The notes beneath the pieces are model-generated. The model worked only from the letters and a program-made list of their open reading frames with translations, made no database searches and had not been told where the DNA came from. Shown here piece by piece: positions 8,455 to 16,399 of a DNA stretch of 64,000 nt. Made by a program: the position numbers and the translations under genes. The DNA lies in NCBI GenBank assembly GCA_030536515.1, contig JAUNPV010000001.1, forward strand, positions 62,001-126,000. Reading direction: 5' to 3'. Within the stretch, counting starts at the first letter, position 1; each line of letters opens with the position of its first letter. This stretch comes from Eubacteriales bacterium. Lineage in GTDB: Bacteria; Bacillota; Clostridia; Oscillospirales; Oscillospiraceae.

Positions 8455-8613
8455 CCTTCCCCCGGGGGGAAGGTGGCCGAGCGTAAGCGAGGTCGGAAGA
8501 GGAACGGCGATATGGAACGATTAGCAGGCACTTACGTTTACAGCACATAACATGACTGCCCGCATTCCTCTTCCGTCTTGCCTTCGGCAATCCACCTTCC
8601 CCCCGGGGGAAGG
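8455..8613. repeat. CCTTCCCCC-type palindromic repeat between terL and portal
   Basis: Inverted CCTTCCCCC...GGGGGAAGG motifs occur at both ends with intervening CGGAAGAGGAA / TTCCTCTTCCG sequence. The same family occurs near 32795-32842 and 36455-36503. It separates two phage genes that are normally adjacent. Confidence 0.7.
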
Positions 8614-8650
8614 TATTGGGCGTGTACGAATTTTTGAAAGGAGCGGTTAT

Positions 8651-9772
8651 TTGAAACGGAAGAAGGAAGCAAGGCCGGTGGCGGCGGTTTGCCAGCTGCG
8701 CTCCGGGGACACCCACCCCTTTGCCGGACTCCGGGGGTTTGTGCCTCTGGGGGGCGGGGAGGAGCGGGTGTACCGGGAGCTGCGGGAGGCAATTCCGGTG
8801 CTGGATGCCGCCGTGGGGAAAATGGTCCGGCTGTGCGGCGGCTTTCAGGTGAAGTGTCGGGATGCCCAGGCCCAGCAGCGGCTCAACGATTTTTTGAAGA
8901 GAATGCCCTGCGGCCGGGGGCAGATGGGCATTGACAGCTTTTTAAGCGGGTACCTGGACAGCCTGCTGACCTACGGCCGGGCCGTGGGGGAGCTGGTGGT
9001 GGCGGGGGGCCGTCTCCGGGCGGTGTGCTGGGGGGATGTGTGCGCACTGGAGGTCCAGCAGGGGGACAATCCCCTGGACACGGTGCTGTGGGGACGGGAT
9101 GAAAAGGGGCTGCTGCGGCCTCTGCCCTACCAGAATCTGCTGCTGTTCACCACCATGCACCCGGAGCCGGGGCACCCCTACGGGGTGAGTCTGTTTCGGG
9201 GAATGCCCTTCCTGGCGGACATTCTGCTGAAAATTTACAACACCATCGGCTCCAACTGGGAGCGGGCGGGGAACATCCGCTACAGCGTCACCTGCAAGGG
9301 GGACGACCTGGACCCCGCCGCCGCCCAGGACCGGGGCCGGACGGTGGCCGCCGAGTGGGCACGGGCCATGGAGGACAGCAAAAACGGCACCGTCCGGGAT
9401 TTTGTGACGGTGGGGGATGTGGACATCCGGGTCATCGGGGCGGAGGCTCCCATTCTGGACTCCCAGGTGCCGGTCCGGCAGATTTTGGAGCAGCTGGTTG
9501 CCAAAACCGGGCTGCCGCCCTTCCTGCTGGGCCTTAACTGGAGCACCACGGAGCGGATGAGCACCCAGCAGGCGGACCTGCTGACCTCGGAGCTGTGGGC
9601 CCTGCGGCGGACGGTGGAGCCGGCCATGGGGAAAATCTGCCGGACCTATCTGGCCCTGGAGGGGCTGGACGACCGGGTGGAGATTCTGTGGGATGATATT
9701 TCCCTGCAGGATATCACTCAGGAGGCCCAGGCGGATTTGTACAGAGCCCAGGCGGAAAAGGCTCGCGCCTAG
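8651..9772 (+). CDS. Phage portal protein
   Basis: The portal forms the dodecameric ring through which DNA is packed. The 373-residue product has the portal-like core (IPVLDAAVGKMVRLCGGFQV near the start, LLKIYNTIGSNWERAGNIRY in the middle, LLGLNWSTTERMSTQQADLL near the end). The chosen start is TTG at 8651 because AAAGGAG lies 7-8 bases upstream and the upstream in-frame extension falls within a repeat. A structured repeat begins immediately at its stop codon. It follows the large terminase, as expected. Confidence 0.85.
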   Translation: MKRKKEARPVAAVCQLRSGDTHPFAGLRGFVPLGGGEERVYRELREAIPVLDAAVGKMVRLCGGFQVKCRDAQAQQRLNDFLKRMPCGRGQMGIDSFLSGYLDSLLTYGRAVGELVVAGGRLRAVCWGDVCALEVQQGDNPLDTVLWGRDEKGLLRPLPYQNLLLFTTMHPEPGHPYGVSLFRGMPFLADILLKIYNTIGSNWERAGNIRYSVTCKGDDLDPAAAQDRGRTVAAEWARAMEDSKNGTVRDFVTVGDVDIRVIGAEAPILDSQVPVRQILEQLVAKTGLPPFLLGLNWSTTERMSTQQADLLTSELWALRRTVEPAMGKICRTYLALEGLDDRVEILWDDISLQDITQEAQADLYRAQAEKARA

Positions 9773-9956
9773 CGAAAATCCCCTTCGGGGCTTTCCGCTA
9801 AATGGATGCAGTCTGCTTCGTGCATAAATTTTCGCCTACAGCGAAAATTTCTACACAAGCTGCCTGAGAGGTATTTTTTGCCAGGTACACGCCCCGGCAA
9901 AAAATGATTGAATTTTATTTGCCGCTGCGGCGGCAAACTCTGCGAGGCGTTTGGAT
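9770..9956. repeat. Multi-hairpin structured element, copy A
   Basis: This roughly 190-bp element starts at the portal stop codon and ends just before the protease ribosome site. It contains, in order: TAGCG...CGCTA around a CCCC-TTCG-GGG loop, an ATGCA/TGCAT hairpin, AAATTTTCGC / GCGAAAATTT, TTTTTTGCC / GGCAAAAAA enclosing AGGTACACGCCCC, and TTTGCCGC / GCGGCAAA. Copy B is at 50612-50802; the paired stems differ between copies while pairing is kept. Confidence 0.8.
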
Positions 9957-9976
9957 GTGTTGTTTAGGAGGGAATT

Positions 9977-10864
9977 ATGGAAATTAAAAAGGAAGCGGAA
10001 GCGGCTACCGGGGGTGCGCCTACGGCGGTGCAGATGGAGGCCATCAACCGTCTGGCCAAGGCCAGGCTGAACCCGGAGCAGGTGTATGTGTTCTCCCTGC
10101 GGCTGTGCGACAACCAGGTGGACCGGGACTTTGAGCGGTTTGACGAGGGGGCCCTGGGGGCCCTGGCGGGACTGTTCGTGGGGAAAACCGGCATTGTGGA
10201 CCACCGGTGGAGCGCCGACAGTCAGGTGGCCCGGATTTTCGAGACCCAGGTGGTCCGGGAGGCGGGCGTCAGCTTCCTCAAGGCCTGGGCCTACATCCGC
10301 CGGGGCGGGGCCAACGAGGAGATTATCGCCGACATTGAGGCGGGAATCAAAAAGGAGGTGAGCGTGGGCTGCGCCATGGCCCGGGCCGTCTGCTCCATCT
10401 GCGGCAGCGAGTACGGCTCCTGCGGCCATGTGAAGGGGGAGCGGTATGACGGGGCGCTGTGCTGCGCCATTTTGCAGGAGCCGGTGGATGCCTACGAATT
10501 TTCCTTCGTGGCGGTGCCCGCCCAGCGGGAGGCCGGGGTGCTGAAGGCCTGGGGCGGCAAAAGCCTCAAGGAGCTGGCCGAGGCCCAGGGGGCCCAGGGG
10601 GAGTACCGGGCGCTGTGCCAGGAGGCGGAGCTGGGCCGGCGGTACCGCCGGGAGCTGGAGCAGAGCATCGTCCGGCTGGGGCTGTCCCTGGAGCTGGGGG
10701 TGGAGGCGGAGGTTTTGAAGGGCCTGGCCTCCACCGCCGGAAATGAGGACCTGCTGGCCCTGCGCAAGGCCCTGGAGGACCGGCTGGCGGAGAGCCTGCC
10801 GGCGGTGATGCAGCTGGGCGGAGATGCCCGGCGGGAGGAGATGGACAGTGGATTTCTGATTTAA
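9977..10864 (+). CDS. Phage prohead protease / scaffold-like protein
   Basis: This 295-residue protein lies between portal and capsid, the usual place for the maturation protease and scaffold. Residues 1-190 resemble XkdF/prohead-protease-type domains, with HRW around residue 76 and EVSVGC near 131 as candidate catalytic His and Ser. A short Cys/His motif follows at about 140-155 (C-x2-C, then C-x2-H), possibly metal-binding. Residues 195-290 are Ala/Glu/Leu-rich and helical, consistent with a fused scaffold. AGGAGGG lies 6 bases before the ATG. The protease assignment is by position and pattern. Confidence 0.65.
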   Translation: MEIKKEAEAATGGAPTAVQMEAINRLAKARLNPEQVYVFSLRLCDNQVDRDFERFDEGALGALAGLFVGKTGIVDHRWSADSQVARIFETQVVREAGVSFLKAWAYIRRGGANEEIIADIEAGIKKEVSVGCAMARAVCSICGSEYGSCGHVKGERYDGALCCAILQEPVDAYEFSFVAVPAQREAGVLKAWGGKSLKELAEAQGAQGEYRALCQEAELGRRYRRELEQSIVRLGLSLELGVEAEVLKGLASTAGNEDLLALRKALEDRLAESLPAVMQLGGDARREEMDSGFLI

Positions 10865-10870
10865 GTTTTG

Positions 10871-10916
10871 CGTAGGGACAGCCCTTGCGGCTGTCCGTGG
10901 GGCAAGGCCCCCTACG
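10871..10916. repeat. GTAGGG palindromic repeat before the capsid gene
   Basis: CGTAGGGACAGCC...GGCTGTCC is joined to a GGGGC...GCCCCCTACG half. It lies in the 127-bp gap before the capsid gene. Confidence 0.75.
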
Positions 10917-10991
10917 CAGGGAGAGAGATTTTGCTTGGGTTTTACTGAATGTTCAGTAACCATACTATTTTACTTTAGGAGGAAATGAAAA

Positions 10992-12017
10992 ATGGGTTAT
11001 GACAATCTGAAACTGGAAAAGGGTATGTACCGGCAGACGGGGATGAGCTTTACCCAGGTGCTGGAATCGCTGGACCCCAGCGAGAATTACCGGGGCACGG
11101 CCCTGGAGGGCACCGATGCCTTTCAGCGGCAGCTGAAGCGGTTCGGCATCCGGGCCAAGGGGGCGGGGTCCTCTCCGGTGGAGAAGTTCTTCTCCACCAT
11201 GGATTCCGCGGTGCTGTTCCCTGAGTACATCGCCCGGACCGTCCGCCAGGGCATGGAGGAAAACGACATCCTGCCCGCCATCACCGCCACCACCACCGTC
11301 ATCGATGCCATGGACTACCGGTCCATCTACTCTGTGCCCACCGATGCCGACAAGGCATTGCAGGATGTGGCCGAGGGCGGGGCCATCCCTGAGACCGAGG
11401 TCAAGTCCAAGGAGCATCTGATCACCCTGAAAAAGCGGGGCCGGATGCTGGTGGCCTCCTATGAGGCTCTGCGCTTCCAGAAGCTGGACCTGTTCGGCGT
11501 GATGCTGCGCCAGATTGGCGCGCACATCCAGAAGCAGCAGCTCTCCGATGCCATCAAGGTGATTCTCAGCGGCGACGGCAACAGCAACGCCGGCAGCCAG
11601 TACATCGTGGGCACGGCCCCCATCTCCGGCACCGCCGGGATCCTGGGCTATGACCAGCTGGTGGAGTTCTGGGGGACCTTTGACCCCTTCACCATGGACA
11701 CCATTCTCTGCTCCACCAAGACCATGACCAAGCTGCTGAAGGTGCCCGAGCTGCAAAATCCCCTGACGGGCCTGAACTTCCAGGGCACCGGCAAGCTGAC
11801 CAGCCCCCTGGGGGCCAAGCTGCTGCGGACCGGCGCAGTCATCAACAACATGATTATCGGTCTGGACAGCCGCTACGCCCTGGAGCAGGTCCGGGCCGGA
11901 GACGTGCTGGTGGAGTACGACAAGCTCATCGACCGGCAGCTGGAGCGGGCCGCCATCACCTCCATCTCCGGCTTCGGCAAAATCTGCGACGGCGCTTCCG
12001 CCGCTCTGAATATCTGA
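10992..12017 (+). CDS. Phage major capsid protein, HK97-like
   Basis: The 341-residue protein sits directly after the protease/scaffold gene and has features of HK97-fold capsids: a helical N-terminal delta-like region (1-60), a central E-loop/spine segment (EYIARTVRQGMEENDILPAI), the stretch EVKSKEHLITLKKRGRMLV, and a C-terminal P/A-domain segment (GKLTSPLGAKLLRTGAVINN, LEQVRAGDVLVEYDKLIDRQ). AGGAGG lies 8-10 bases before the ATG. It is the best-preserved structural gene and its TGA overlaps the ATG of the connector gene. Confidence 0.85.
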   Translation: MGYDNLKLEKGMYRQTGMSFTQVLESLDPSENYRGTALEGTDAFQRQLKRFGIRAKGAGSSPVEKFFSTMDSAVLFPEYIARTVRQGMEENDILPAITATTTVIDAMDYRSIYSVPTDADKALQDVAEGGAIPETEVKSKEHLITLKKRGRMLVASYEALRFQKLDLFGVMLRQIGAHIQKQQLSDAIKVILSGDGNSNAGSQYIVGTAPISGTAGILGYDQLVEFWGTFDPFTMDTILCSTKTMTKLLKVPELQNPLTGLNFQGTGKLTSPLGAKLLRTGAVINNMIIGLDSRYALEQVRAGDVLVEYDKLIDRQLERAAITSISGFGKICDGASAALNI

Positions 12018-12364
12018 TGGAGCTGCGGGAGCTGACCTATGCCCAGGCGGCGGCCCTGGCGGGGGTGCAGGAGGGGCGGCAGGCTGAGCTGCTGCGCCTG
12101 CTGTGTGCCGCTGCGGTCACCGCGCTGGAAGCCCGGCTGCGGGAGGGGCTGACGGCGGACAGCTGCAAGGCGGACTTTGTGGCCGCCGCAGCACTGTACG
12201 CCCTGGCGGCTCTGGAGGAGGCCGGGGGACAGATGCAGGAATTCCGGGCCGGGGACCTGGTGGTGAAGCAGGGCGGCAGCGCCGCCTCCCGGTGCCTGCG
12301 GCGGCAGGCGGAGCTGATGATGGGCCCCTACCTCCGGGACGGCTTTGCCTTTATGGGGGTGTGA
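12017..12364 (+). CDS. Putative phage head-tail connector / DNA-packaging protein
   Basis: The 115-residue, alanine-rich, all-helical protein lies immediately after the capsid (TGATG overlap). Size, composition and location fit the gp6/gp15-like connector family that extends the portal. No catalytic motif is seen. Confidence 0.6.
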   Translation: MELRELTYAQAAALAGVQEGRQAELLRLLCAAAVTALEARLREGLTADSCKADFVAAAALYALAALEEAGGQMQEFRAGDLVVKQGGSAASRCLRRQAELMMGPYLRDGFAFMGV

Positions 12365-12365
12365 G

Positions 12366-12710
12366 ATGCGCAATGCGGTGGAAAAGGCCATGGCCCGGTA
12401 CGGCACGGACATGACCCTTGGAACCGGGGAGCAGGCAAAGACCGTCCGGGGCTTTTTCCGGGCGGTTAACTCCAAAAGCTGGCAGAGCGTGGAGGCGGAG
12501 GCATCGCCTCTGGGGGAGGTCTCCCGGGGGCAGTATGTCTACATGGGCCCTGCAGGAACGCCGGTCCGGGAGGGGGACACCCTGGGCCTGGGGGAGAAAA
12601 GCTACCTGTTTCGCCGGGTGGAGGCCTATTACTATCAAAATCAGCCGGTCTACCTCTGGGGACTGTGCGTGGAGAAGGGGGTCAACGATTTGTGGGAATC
12701 TCAATCCTAG
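12366..12710 (+). CDS. Putative phage head-closure protein
   Basis: The 114-residue protein begins MRNAVEKAMARYG one base after the preceding stop. It has a beta-rich pattern (GEQAKTVRGFFRAVN, YVYMGPAGTPVREGDTLGLG, YLFRRVEAYYYQNQPVYLWG) that resembles the small beta-barrel stopper/head-closure proteins found at this position in siphophages and myophages. Its end overlaps the next gene by 19 bases. Confidence 0.55.
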   Translation: MRNAVEKAMARYGTDMTLGTGEQAKTVRGFFRAVNSKSWQSVEAEASPLGEVSRGQYVYMGPAGTPVREGDTLGLGEKSYLFRRVEAYYYQNQPVYLWGLCVEKGVNDLWESQS

Positions 12711-13396
12711 AGCTGGTCATCAGCCGGCTGCGGCAGGAGAACTTCCAGGCGGCTGCGGCCTACCCCGGCCAGAAGTTCCCGCCGCTGACGGGGCCGGTGG
12801 CGGCGGTCCACATTGACCGGGTGGACCGGTCCTCCCTGACGGTGACGGTGGAGGTGAGCGTCCTGTGCCCGGCGGCCATGGGCGGGGCGGAGTGCGAGCT
12901 GGAGGCCCTCCGGGCCACGGAGGTGCTGCGGTGGCTGGGGGCGGAATGCGTCCAGAACGGGTGCATTTACGACGGGGTGGCCCAGGTGTATGCGGTGTCG
13001 GTGATGGCCACCTTCACCGCCGTCACCGGGGCGGACAGCTACCAGATCGGCCCCGGGTTTTACATTTACATCAACGATTACCGCCACACCTTCGTCACCG
13101 GGTTTTCCGCCCGGCAGGAGCTGGTGGCGGAGCCCCAGCTGGCCATGGGCGAGAGGGCCCCGGTGGGCATCCGCCGGGAGCCGGGGCAGTGGCTGCTGGA
13201 GCTGGAGGAGCTGATTCCGGCAGGGTCCCAGGAGGCGGCGGAGCCGGAGGCGGACTTTGAAATCAAGGTCATCACCGACGTAAAGACGGAAATCTATTCC
13301 CACTGCGACTGGACATCGGTGTCCAGAACCTTCACCCGGGACGGCCTGCGGCGGGTCCGAAAGGGCTTTGCCCTGGACAGGAGGGTGCTGGTATGA
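12692..13396 (+). CDS. Phage neck/tail-interface protein of unknown family
   Basis: The 234-residue protein starts at GTG 12692 (VGISILELVISRL), with GGAGAAGGGG 11 bases upstream, and overlaps the preceding gene. Residues 1-110 are reminiscent of tail-terminator or minor-tail proteins (a helix followed by beta strands, DRSSLTVTVEVSVLCPAAMG); residues 120-234 form a second beta-rich region (YIYINDYRHTFVTGFSARQE). I do not recognise a named family. The location after the head-closure gene suggests a role where the tail joins, yet no tail tube or tape measure follows. Confidence 0.45.
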   Translation: MGISILELVISRLRQENFQAAAAYPGQKFPPLTGPVAAVHIDRVDRSSLTVTVEVSVLCPAAMGGAECELEALRATEVLRWLGAECVQNGCIYDGVAQVYAVSVMATFTAVTGADSYQIGPGFYIYINDYRHTFVTGFSARQELVAEPQLAMGERAPVGIRREPGQWLLELEELIPAGSQEAAEPEADFEIKVITDVKTEIYSHCDWTSVSRTFTRDGLRRVRKGFALDRRVLV

Positions 13397-13755
13397 TGAA
13401 AATCAGCTACAAGGACCATCTCTGGCCGGTCAACCCCCACACCTACCGGGACGAGATGAGCCGGACGGCCCACTATGAAACGGTGGACGGGGTGAGCCAG
13501 TATGCGGGCATCAGCCCCATTATCCGGCGCATCACCGGCCAGGGGGTGTTCTGCGGGGAGGGGGCCTACCAGAAGCTGCTGGACCTGCAAGCCTTGTTTG
13601 CGGACCCCAAGCCCGGGAATCTGGTCCATCCGGTGTGGGGCAGCTGCTACTGCTACTTTACGGAGCTGGAGCTGACCCAGGAGCCCCGGGAGAGCTACGT
13701 CAGCTACCGCTTCACCTTCACCGGCGCACTGCCCAACGGGGAGATTCCAAGATAG
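13393..13755 (+). CDS. Phage tail-associated protein, uncharacterised
   Basis: This 120-residue protein begins MMKISYKDHLWPVNPHTYRD, overlaps the preceding gene by four bases (ATGA type) and is the last phage-like gene. The opening Asp-x-x-Trp-Pro pattern and the two Cys-containing segments (GVFCGEGAYQKL, GSCYCYFTELEL) are reminiscent of proteins encoded near tail-baseplate genes, such as the N-terminal domains of DNA-circularisation/baseplate hub proteins. It may be the truncated remainder of a longer tail module. Function is not assigned. Confidence 0.4.
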   Translation: MMKISYKDHLWPVNPHTYRDEMSRTAHYETVDGVSQYAGISPIIRRITGQGVFCGEGAYQKLLDLQALFADPKPGNLVHPVWGSCYCYFTELELTQEPRESYVSYRFTFTGALPNGEIPR

Positions 13756-13846
13756 CGTAGGGACAGCACTTGGGGCTGTCCGGCCATTTTCCTCTGGAAA
13801 ATGGCGTCATTCCCGGCGGGAATGACCGGCAAGCCCCTTCCCTACG
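13756..13846. repeat. Nested GTAGGG palindromic repeat closing the phage module
   Basis: CGTAGGGACAGC...GCTGTCC encloses an inner CCATTTTCC/GGAAAATGG hairpin and a TCATTCCCG/CGGGAATGA hairpin and ends CCCTACG. It lies between the last phage-like gene and a bidirectional terminator. Confidence 0.75.
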
Positions 13847-13860
13847 GTTGGGAAAATAGG

Positions 13861-13896
13861 AAAAGGACGCACGAAAAATTCGTGCGTCCTTTTTTG
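13861..13896. terminator. Bidirectional intrinsic terminator
   Basis: AAAAGGACGCACGAA pairs with TTCGTGCGTCCTTTTT. It serves the phage module (plus) and the lipoprotein gene (minus). Confidence 0.88.
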
Positions 13897-13907
13897 GGTT
13901 ATGCAGT

Positions 13908-14729
13908 TTACTCAGCCACGGTGACGGAGGTGATGTGGGGCTGGGCACCCTCGTACCAGTAGAGGAAGCCTTCCATGTTGATGACATCGCCCACCTTCAG
14001 AGCCTGAACGGCCTTGTAGGCCTCGGACTCGGCGTTGCACAGGTAGTACTCAATGACGAAGGTGTAGGTGTTGCCGCCGACGGAGGCGTTGAAGTACAGG
14101 TCGGAGTCGGAGCCCTCAGCGCCGGAGCCGTCCCAGTTGTACTGGAAGGCGTCGCCGGCATCGTTGCAGGCCTCCACGGTCATGCCGGTGAAGGCGACCC
14201 GCTCGTTCTGGTGAGCAATCAGCTCCTCAGTGCCCAGCAGCTCGGTGACATCCAGAGCCTCGGCCACGAAGGTGTCGCCGTCAGCCGGGATGGTCACGGT
14301 GCCGTCCATAATCTCCACCTCGCCGGACCACTCGCCCTTGAAGCCGGTGATGGCAACCTTGGTGCCGGGGACCAGCTTGGCGGCATCCTCCTCGGAGCAG
14401 GCCACGTTGTAGGCGAAGTAAGCGCCGTCGGGGGACTGGCAGTAAATGGTGATTTTGCCGTCCCACCAGGACTGGGTGGCCTGGACGTAGGTCTCAACGG
14501 TGACCTCGGTGTCCAGCTCGGCGGCCATGTACTCCTCGTGGGTCATGGCAGCGGCCTCGGCAGCCTCAGTGGCGGGAGCCTCGGTCTCGGGGGCCTCGGT
14601 GGGAGCCTCGGTGGCGGGGGCAGCGGTGGTTTCGGGAGCGGCGGTGGTGGCGGGGGCCTCGGTCTTGGCGCAGCCTGCGAAGGCCAGGACCATGGTCAGA
14701 GCCAGCAGCATTGCAATGATCTTTTTCAT
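13908..14729 (-). CDS. Secreted lipoprotein with OB-fold-like domains
   Basis: The 273-residue protein has a lipoprotein signal peptide (MKKIIAMLLALTMVLAFAGC, Cys20), a Thr/Ala/Pro/Glu-rich linker of about 45 residues (repeats of EAPATE and TEAP), then two beta-rich units with an OB-fold look (TVETYVQATQSWWDGKITIY, VAITGFKGEWSGEV; RVAFTGMTVEAC, GDVINMEGFLYWYEGAQPHI). It should be anchored to the outer face of the membrane. Function is unknown. It has its own promoter and a terminator directly behind it, so it is a single-gene unit despite lying downstream of an ABC operon. Confidence 0.75.
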   Translation of the reverse strand: MKKIIAMLLALTMVLAFAGCAKTEAPATTAAPETTAAPATEAPTEAPETEAPATEAAEAAAMTHEEYMAAELDTEVTVETYVQATQSWWDGKITIYCQSPDGAYFAYNVACSEEDAAKLVPGTKVAITGFKGEWSGEVEIMDGTVTIPADGDTFVAEALDVTELLGTEELIAHQNERVAFTGMTVEACNDAGDAFQYNWDGSGAEGSDSDLYFNASVGGNTYTFVIEYYLCNAESEAYKAVQALKVGDVINMEGFLYWYEGAQPHITSVTVAE

Positions 14730-14776
14730 GTTCTGATTCTCCTTTTCGGATTGTTCGTGCATTGCAGCACGGTTTC

Positions 14777-14804
14777 ATTATACTACGGTTGGAAAATAAA
14801 TCAA
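14777..14804 (-). promoter_or_regulatory. Promoter of the OB-fold lipoprotein gene
   Basis: TTGATT (14799-14804) and TATAAT (14777-14782) on the minus strand are 16 bases apart and lie about 50 bases before the ATG. Confidence 0.65.
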
Positions 14805-14809
14805 TCCAA

Positions 14810-16399
14810 TCAGCATTCTTTTTTGCTTTTTTGCCGTTTCCACCTGTTCAGCCAGGAAATGCCCAGGAAAATCCAGCAAATCGCCAGTATCCCCAGCAGC
14901 GCCCGGGAGGGGGCGGGCAGGGGGCCGAAGTCGGTTTTCCCCGCTCCGGCGGTAATCTGGTCCAGATGGTACAGGGCCGATACCTCCTCGTAGAGCCGGG
15001 AAACGGATGCTTCGTCCACCGGCTGCTTGCGGCGGACGGCCTTGTTGACGTTTTCAATCAGCTGCCCGGCGGCGTTGCGCAGGGAGGCGGAGCCGTTGAA
15101 CACCGGGGTGACGAAGGTGTTTTCCGTGTTGTCCATGAGAAGCCGGGCAGCGTCAATCTTCACGCTGTAGTGCAGCTCATTGTCCTCCCCCCGGCGCCGG
15201 AGGTATTCCAGATAGGCCGGGTCCTGCTGGGCCTTGGCGGTGACGGGCACGTAGCCCTCGGTCTGGGCATAGGCAATCTGAACATCGTTGGTCAGCAGAT
15301 ACTGGGCAAACAGCCAGCTGGCCAGAACCTCCTGGGTGTCCGCCTTGTTGAACACACACAGGGACGGACCCTGGGAAATCATTTTGGGGCTGCTGGGGTT
15401 TACTTGGGGAATGGCCATGACGGCGGTCTCAAAGGGCACCAGCTTGTCCTCGGCAATGTCAATAAGGGGGGCAGAGCTTCCCATCCAGGTGGCCCCGGCG
15501 GTGGAGTCGATGGCGAAAATGCACTGGCCGGCGTTTAAGAAGTTGGCGGGGTAGCCTGCCAGCTTGAAGGTGTTGAAGGCCCCGGTTTTCACATGGCCCG
15601 CAATGTCCAGCAGGAAGGCGGTGGTCTCGTCGTTGAACAGCAGCACGTCTCCCTTGGCGGTGGAGTAGGGGGCATCCAGCTGCTTTAAGTACTGAATCAT
15701 CATGTTGTCCGTGGATTTGTAAATGAAGGGAATCAGCACCTTCTGGCCGTTGACCAGGAAATTGCCCTCGGCATCCTTTTCCATGGCGGCCTCGGAGACC
15801 TGCCAGACAAAGTCCCAGGTCAAAGCCTCCGGCAGGGTGAAGCCCAGCTTTTCCACATAGGTTTTGTTCACATAGCAGGCCTCGGTGGAGCGCATGAAGG
15901 GCAGGGCGTACAGCTGCCCCCCCAGGGTCCCCTCGGCCAGAAACTCCGGAATCATCTCCTCCCGGCTGGGGCCTGCAAAGGCCAGGTCCCGGCCCCCCAG
16001 CCCGTAGCCCGGGTGGGCCAGCAGCGCATCCAGGGGCACCACGGTGTCGGCACCGGTAAGGTAGGTGGCGATGTGGTCCGGGTAGGTGATGCAGACGTTG
16101 GGGGTGGTGTCGGTTGCAATGTTGGTGATAACGTCGTTGTAAATCTTGCCGTAGTCGGTGTACAGCCGGAGGTTCACGGTAATGTTGGGGTAGAGGGCCT
16201 CAAAATCGGCAATGGCCTTTTTGTAGATGTCCACCTGGGTCAGGTTGGTGTCGTTTTTGGCCCAGAACGTAATGGCATAGTCCCGGCTCGTGTCGAAGGC
16301 ATCGGGCAGGGCGAAGTGCCGGACCTCCCGGGAGCCGTGGCAGCCGGAGAGAGTGAGAACCAGGGCCAGCAGGAGCAGCAGGGAAATCAGCTTTTTCAT
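14810..16399 (-). CDS. Sugar ABC transporter substrate-binding lipoprotein with C-terminal membrane helix
   Basis: The 529-residue protein has a lipobox (MKKLISLLLLLALVLTLSGC, Cys20) and a UgpB/MalE-type binding fold (YAITFWAKND, IADFEALYPNITVNLRLYTD, GGQLYALPFMRSTEACYVNK). It should capture a carbohydrate for the adjacent permeases. Unusually it continues past the normal end into a hydrophobic helix near the C-terminus (LLGILAICWIFLGISWLNRW) and a basic KRQKSKK tail, predicting a second anchor in the membrane. The start ATG overlaps the stop of the upstream permease gene, with GGAGGGGTGAAGGG before it. Confidence 0.88.
   Translation of the reverse strand: MKKLISLLLLLALVLTLSGCHGSREVRHFALPDAFDTSRDYAITFWAKNDTNLTQVDIYKKAIADFEALYPNITVNLRLYTDYGKIYNDVITNIATDTTPNVCITYPDHIATYLTGADTVVPLDALLAHPGYGLGGRDLAFAGPSREEMIPEFLAEGTLGGQLYALPFMRSTEACYVNKTYVEKLGFTLPEALTWDFVWQVSEAAMEKDAEGNFLVNGQKVLIPFIYKSTDNMMIQYLKQLDAPYSTAKGDVLLFNDETTAFLLDIAGHVKTGAFNTFKLAGYPANFLNAGQCIFAIDSTAGATWMGSSAPLIDIAEDKLVPFETAVMAIPQVNPSSPKMISQGPSLCVFNKADTQEVLASWLFAQYLLTNDVQIAYAQTEGYVPVTAKAQQDPAYLEYLRRRGEDNELHYSVKIDAARLLMDNTENTFVTPVFNGSASLRNAAGQLIENVNKAVRRKQPVDEASVSRLYEEVSALYHLDQITAGAGKTDFGPLPAPSRALLGILAICWIFLGISWLNRWKRQKSKKEC

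Larger units (their letters stand above)
6885..13755 (+). mobile_element. Prophage-derived packaging and head module, no tail or integrase
   Basis: Nine co-directional genes in canonical HK97-type order (small terminase, large terminase, portal, protease/scaffold, capsid, connector, three neck/tail-interface proteins) lie between two terminators. All frames are open. No integrase, repressor, replication, tape-measure, fibre, holin or lysin gene lies on either side; the flanks are an amidohydrolase and a sugar-transport operon. Three host-type repeats sit between genes at 8455-8613, 9770-9956 and 10871-10916. It may be a decayed prophage, a domesticated particle locus or a capsid-encoding satellite remnant. 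Confidence 0.75.

Noticed and set aside
10930..10975. Strong promoter immediately before the capsid gene
   Set aside because: An ACTGAA/TTCAGT hairpin and a TACTAT box exist, but the best -35 (TTTTAC) matches the consensus poorly.
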